Shown in pieces: positions 62,167-64,000 of a stretch of DNA of 64,000 nt. Made by a program: the position numbers and the translations under genes. How positions within the stretch are numbered: the stretch's first letter is position 1; each line of letters begins with the position of its first letter. Location of the stretch: the NCBI RefSeq assembly GCF_004310295.1, contig NZ_SISB01000001.1, positions 186,001-250,000 on the forward strand. Reading direction: 5' to 3'. Source of the DNA: Pseudomonas sp. BGI-2. GTDB taxonomy: Bacteria; Pseudomonadota; Gammaproteobacteria; Pseudomonadales; Pseudomonadaceae. The notes beneath the pieces were generated by a model that made no database searches, was not told the origin of the DNA, and saw only the letters and a list, made by a program, of their open reading frames with translations.

Positions 62167-63231
62167 ATGAGCCAATGGCCAGACACCCGCATTCTTGACC
62201 TGTTCGGCATCGAATTGCCGATCATCCAGGCTCCCATGGCCGGCGCGACCGGCTCGGCCATGGTCATCGCGGCGAGTAACGCCGGCGGCCTGGGCTCGAT
62301 GCCCGCCGCAATGCTGAGCATCGAACAGTTGCGCGAAGAGCTGAAGACGATCCGTCAACACAGCCGGCGTCCGTTCAACATCAACTATTTTTGCCATCAG
62401 GCACCGGCCGCCGATGAGCAACGCGCTCGGGACTGGAAGAATTTGCTGGAGCCGTACTACCGGGAACTGGGTGTCGATTTCGAGGCGCCCACGCTGGTGT
62501 CCAATCGCGCGCCTTTCGATAACGCCGCCTGCGAAGTGCTCGAAGAATTTCACCCAGAAGTCGTGAGCTTTCACTTCGGCCTGCCGGAAAAATCGCTGCT
62601 GGATCGAGTAAAAGCCACCGGGGCGAAAATTCTCTCCTCGGCGACCACGGTCGAAGAAGCCATCTGGCTGGAACAACATGGCTGCGACGCGATCATCGCC
62701 ATGGGCTACGAGGCGGGCGGCCATCGCGGGATGTTTCTCAGCGATGACTTGAGCAGCCAGGTGGGCACATTCGCCCTCGTGCCGCAAATCGTGGATGCGG
62801 TGAAAGTGCCGGTGATTGCAGCGGGCGGGATCAGTGATGCCCGGGGCGTTGCGGCGGCCTTTCTGCTGGGCGCTTCGGCGGTGCAGGTGGGGACGGCTTA
62901 CCTGTTCACGCCGGAAGCCAAGGTCAGCGCGTCTCACCACAAAGCGTTGCGCACGGCCAAGGAAAGCGAGACCGCGGTGACCAACCTTTTCACCGGCCGC
63001 CCGGCGCGGGGGATTCTCAATCGGGTGATGCGTGAACTCGGGCCCATGAGCGATAAAGCCCCGGCCTTCCCATTGGCCGGCGGTGCGTTGATGCCGTTGC
63101 GCGCCAAGGGCGAAGCGGATTTCAGCAATCTTTGGGCTGGGCAGGCGTTCACGCTGGGCGCTGAAATGACCACGGCGGAGTTGACTCGGCGCTTGGCGGA
63201 GGAAGGTTTGGCCAAGTTGCTCCGTCGCTAA
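62167..63231 (+). CDS. Nitronate monooxygenase (2-nitropropane dioxygenase family)
   Basis: A 354-residue FMN enzyme with a TIM barrel: IDFGIELPIIQAPMAG-type N-terminus (LFGIELPIIQAPMAGATG), SNAGGLGSMPAAMLS, AIIAMGYEAGGHRGMF with the catalytic-region His, and VIAAGGISDARGVAAAFLLGASAVQVGTAYL for phosphate binding. The family oxidises alkyl nitronates such as propionate 3-nitronate; some members are enoyl reductases. It is divergent from the acuI-like gene, across 240 bp. Confidence 0.88.
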   Translation: MSQWPDTRILDLFGIELPIIQAPMAGATGSAMVIAASNAGGLGSMPAAMLSIEQLREELKTIRQHSRRPFNINYFCHQAPAADEQRARDWKNLLEPYYRELGVDFEAPTLVSNRAPFDNAACEVLEEFHPEVVSFHFGLPEKSLLDRVKATGAKILSSATTVEEAIWLEQHGCDAIIAMGYEAGGHRGMFLSDDLSSQVGTFALVPQIVDAVKVPVIAAGGISDARGVAAAFLLGASAVQVGTAYLFTPEAKVSASHHKALRTAKESETAVTNLFTGRPARGILNRVMRELGPMSDKAPAFPLAGGALMPLRAKGEADFSNLWAGQAFTLGAEMTTAELTRRLAEEGLAKLLRR

Positions 63232-63241
63232 CGCACGCTTT

Positions 63242-63299
63242 TGTAGCAGCTGCCTTGTGGCGAGGGGATTTATCCCCTCGCCACAAGGCAGCTGCTACA
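63242..63299. repeat. Perfect REP-type palindrome, GTAGCAGCTGCC class
   Basis: A perfect 27-bp inverted repeat around a four-base centre, containing the GTGGCGAGGGGAT core also seen in the inserted element at 16.2 kb. It lies 10 bp after the nitronate monooxygenase gene. Confidence 0.88.
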
Positions 63300-63345
63300 G
63301 GCCGTGCGCAAACCCAGTACCAACACATTCCGTTTGCAGGCATTT

Positions 63346-63369
63346 CGCTATATATTCCGATATATAGCG
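63346..63369. promoter_or_regulatory. ModE operator upstream of modA
   Basis: CGCTATATA-TTCCGA-TATATAGCG, a perfect palindrome matching the ModE consensus (CGnTATATA, 6-7 bases, TATATnnCG). It ends 40 bp before modA, where bound ModE-molybdate would block the promoter. Confidence 0.85.
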
Positions 63370-63397
63370 TTTCCCCCCTCGTTGCATTTGCCTATAA

Positions 63398-64000
<603 letters not shown>

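Noticed and set aside
63242..63299. Rho-independent terminator
   Set aside because: The long perfect palindrome lacks a T-run and matches a REP class; it may still stop transcription but is better called a repeat.

Overview
The window is a chromosomal segment from a fluorescent pseudomonad of the P. fluorescens group. The genes that point this way are hpd (358 aa), dpkA, pvdQ, an MvaU-type H-NS protein, galU near gor, an E. coli-like ahpC/ahpF pair, modA, and many palindromic REP-type repeats between genes. GC is high and genes are dense, apart from a few AT-richer patches. No tRNA, rRNA or CRISPR array was seen.

Layout. 1-6.4 kb: the tail of a LysR regulator, an NCS2 purine/pyrimidine permease, a LEA2-type lipoprotein, a nitrilase with a divergent LysR gene, small conserved proteins and dpkA. 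6.6-11.4 kb: one giant protein (1622 aa) with a C-terminal aspzincin-like metalloprotease motif, probably a toxin. 11.5-14.9 kb: a FecR-type anti-sigma gene convergent with pvdQ (pyoverdine maturation). 15-16.4 kb: a truncated Fur-like regulator, two tiny membrane or lipoprotein genes, and a 211-bp MITE inserted in a terminator. 16.6-23.6 kb: a compact operon of an MdfA-like exporter, LuxE, a LuxC/adenylate-forming fusion, a second adenylate-forming enzyme and a GNAT protein, with no luciferase. This is an orphan acid-activation and reduction pathway, probably making a small exported molecule. 23.6-39.7 kb: mostly core or accessory metabolism and signalling, including LysR/AKR, a chemoreceptor with a textbook FliA promoter, a DUF411/YqaA pair, a hydrolase, a dehydrogenase, rarD, hpd, a DMT exporter/LysR pair, an EAL phosphodiesterase, the MvaU-like protein and gloA. 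39.7-45.6 kb: ahpF, ahpC, an integrase divergent from a KfrA-like gene, and gor.

45.7-54.3 kb: an AT-richer minus-strand biosynthetic operon lying between gor and galU. It encodes an FAD amine/amino-acid oxidase, a PrmC-like methyltransferase, an alpha-oxoamine synthase, a PapB-like mutase, a PabA-PabB fusion with the aminodeoxychorismate-synthase PIKGT motif, a PapC/TyrA-like dehydrogenase and a DHA2 exporter. The papABC logic points to a p-aminophenylpyruvate/p-aminophenylalanine-derived metabolite.

54.7-64 kb: galU, small lipoproteins, DUF1883, a DNA alkylation-repair group (ogt-like, a 2OG-Fe(II) oxygenase, alkB, ada), an AcuI-like reductase, nitronate monooxygenase, and the start of modA behind a near-perfect ModE operator.

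The two operons at 16.6-23.6 kb and 45.7-54.3 kb are the best candidates for undescribed chemistry. All functions are inferred from sequence motifs read by eye; no database search was run.
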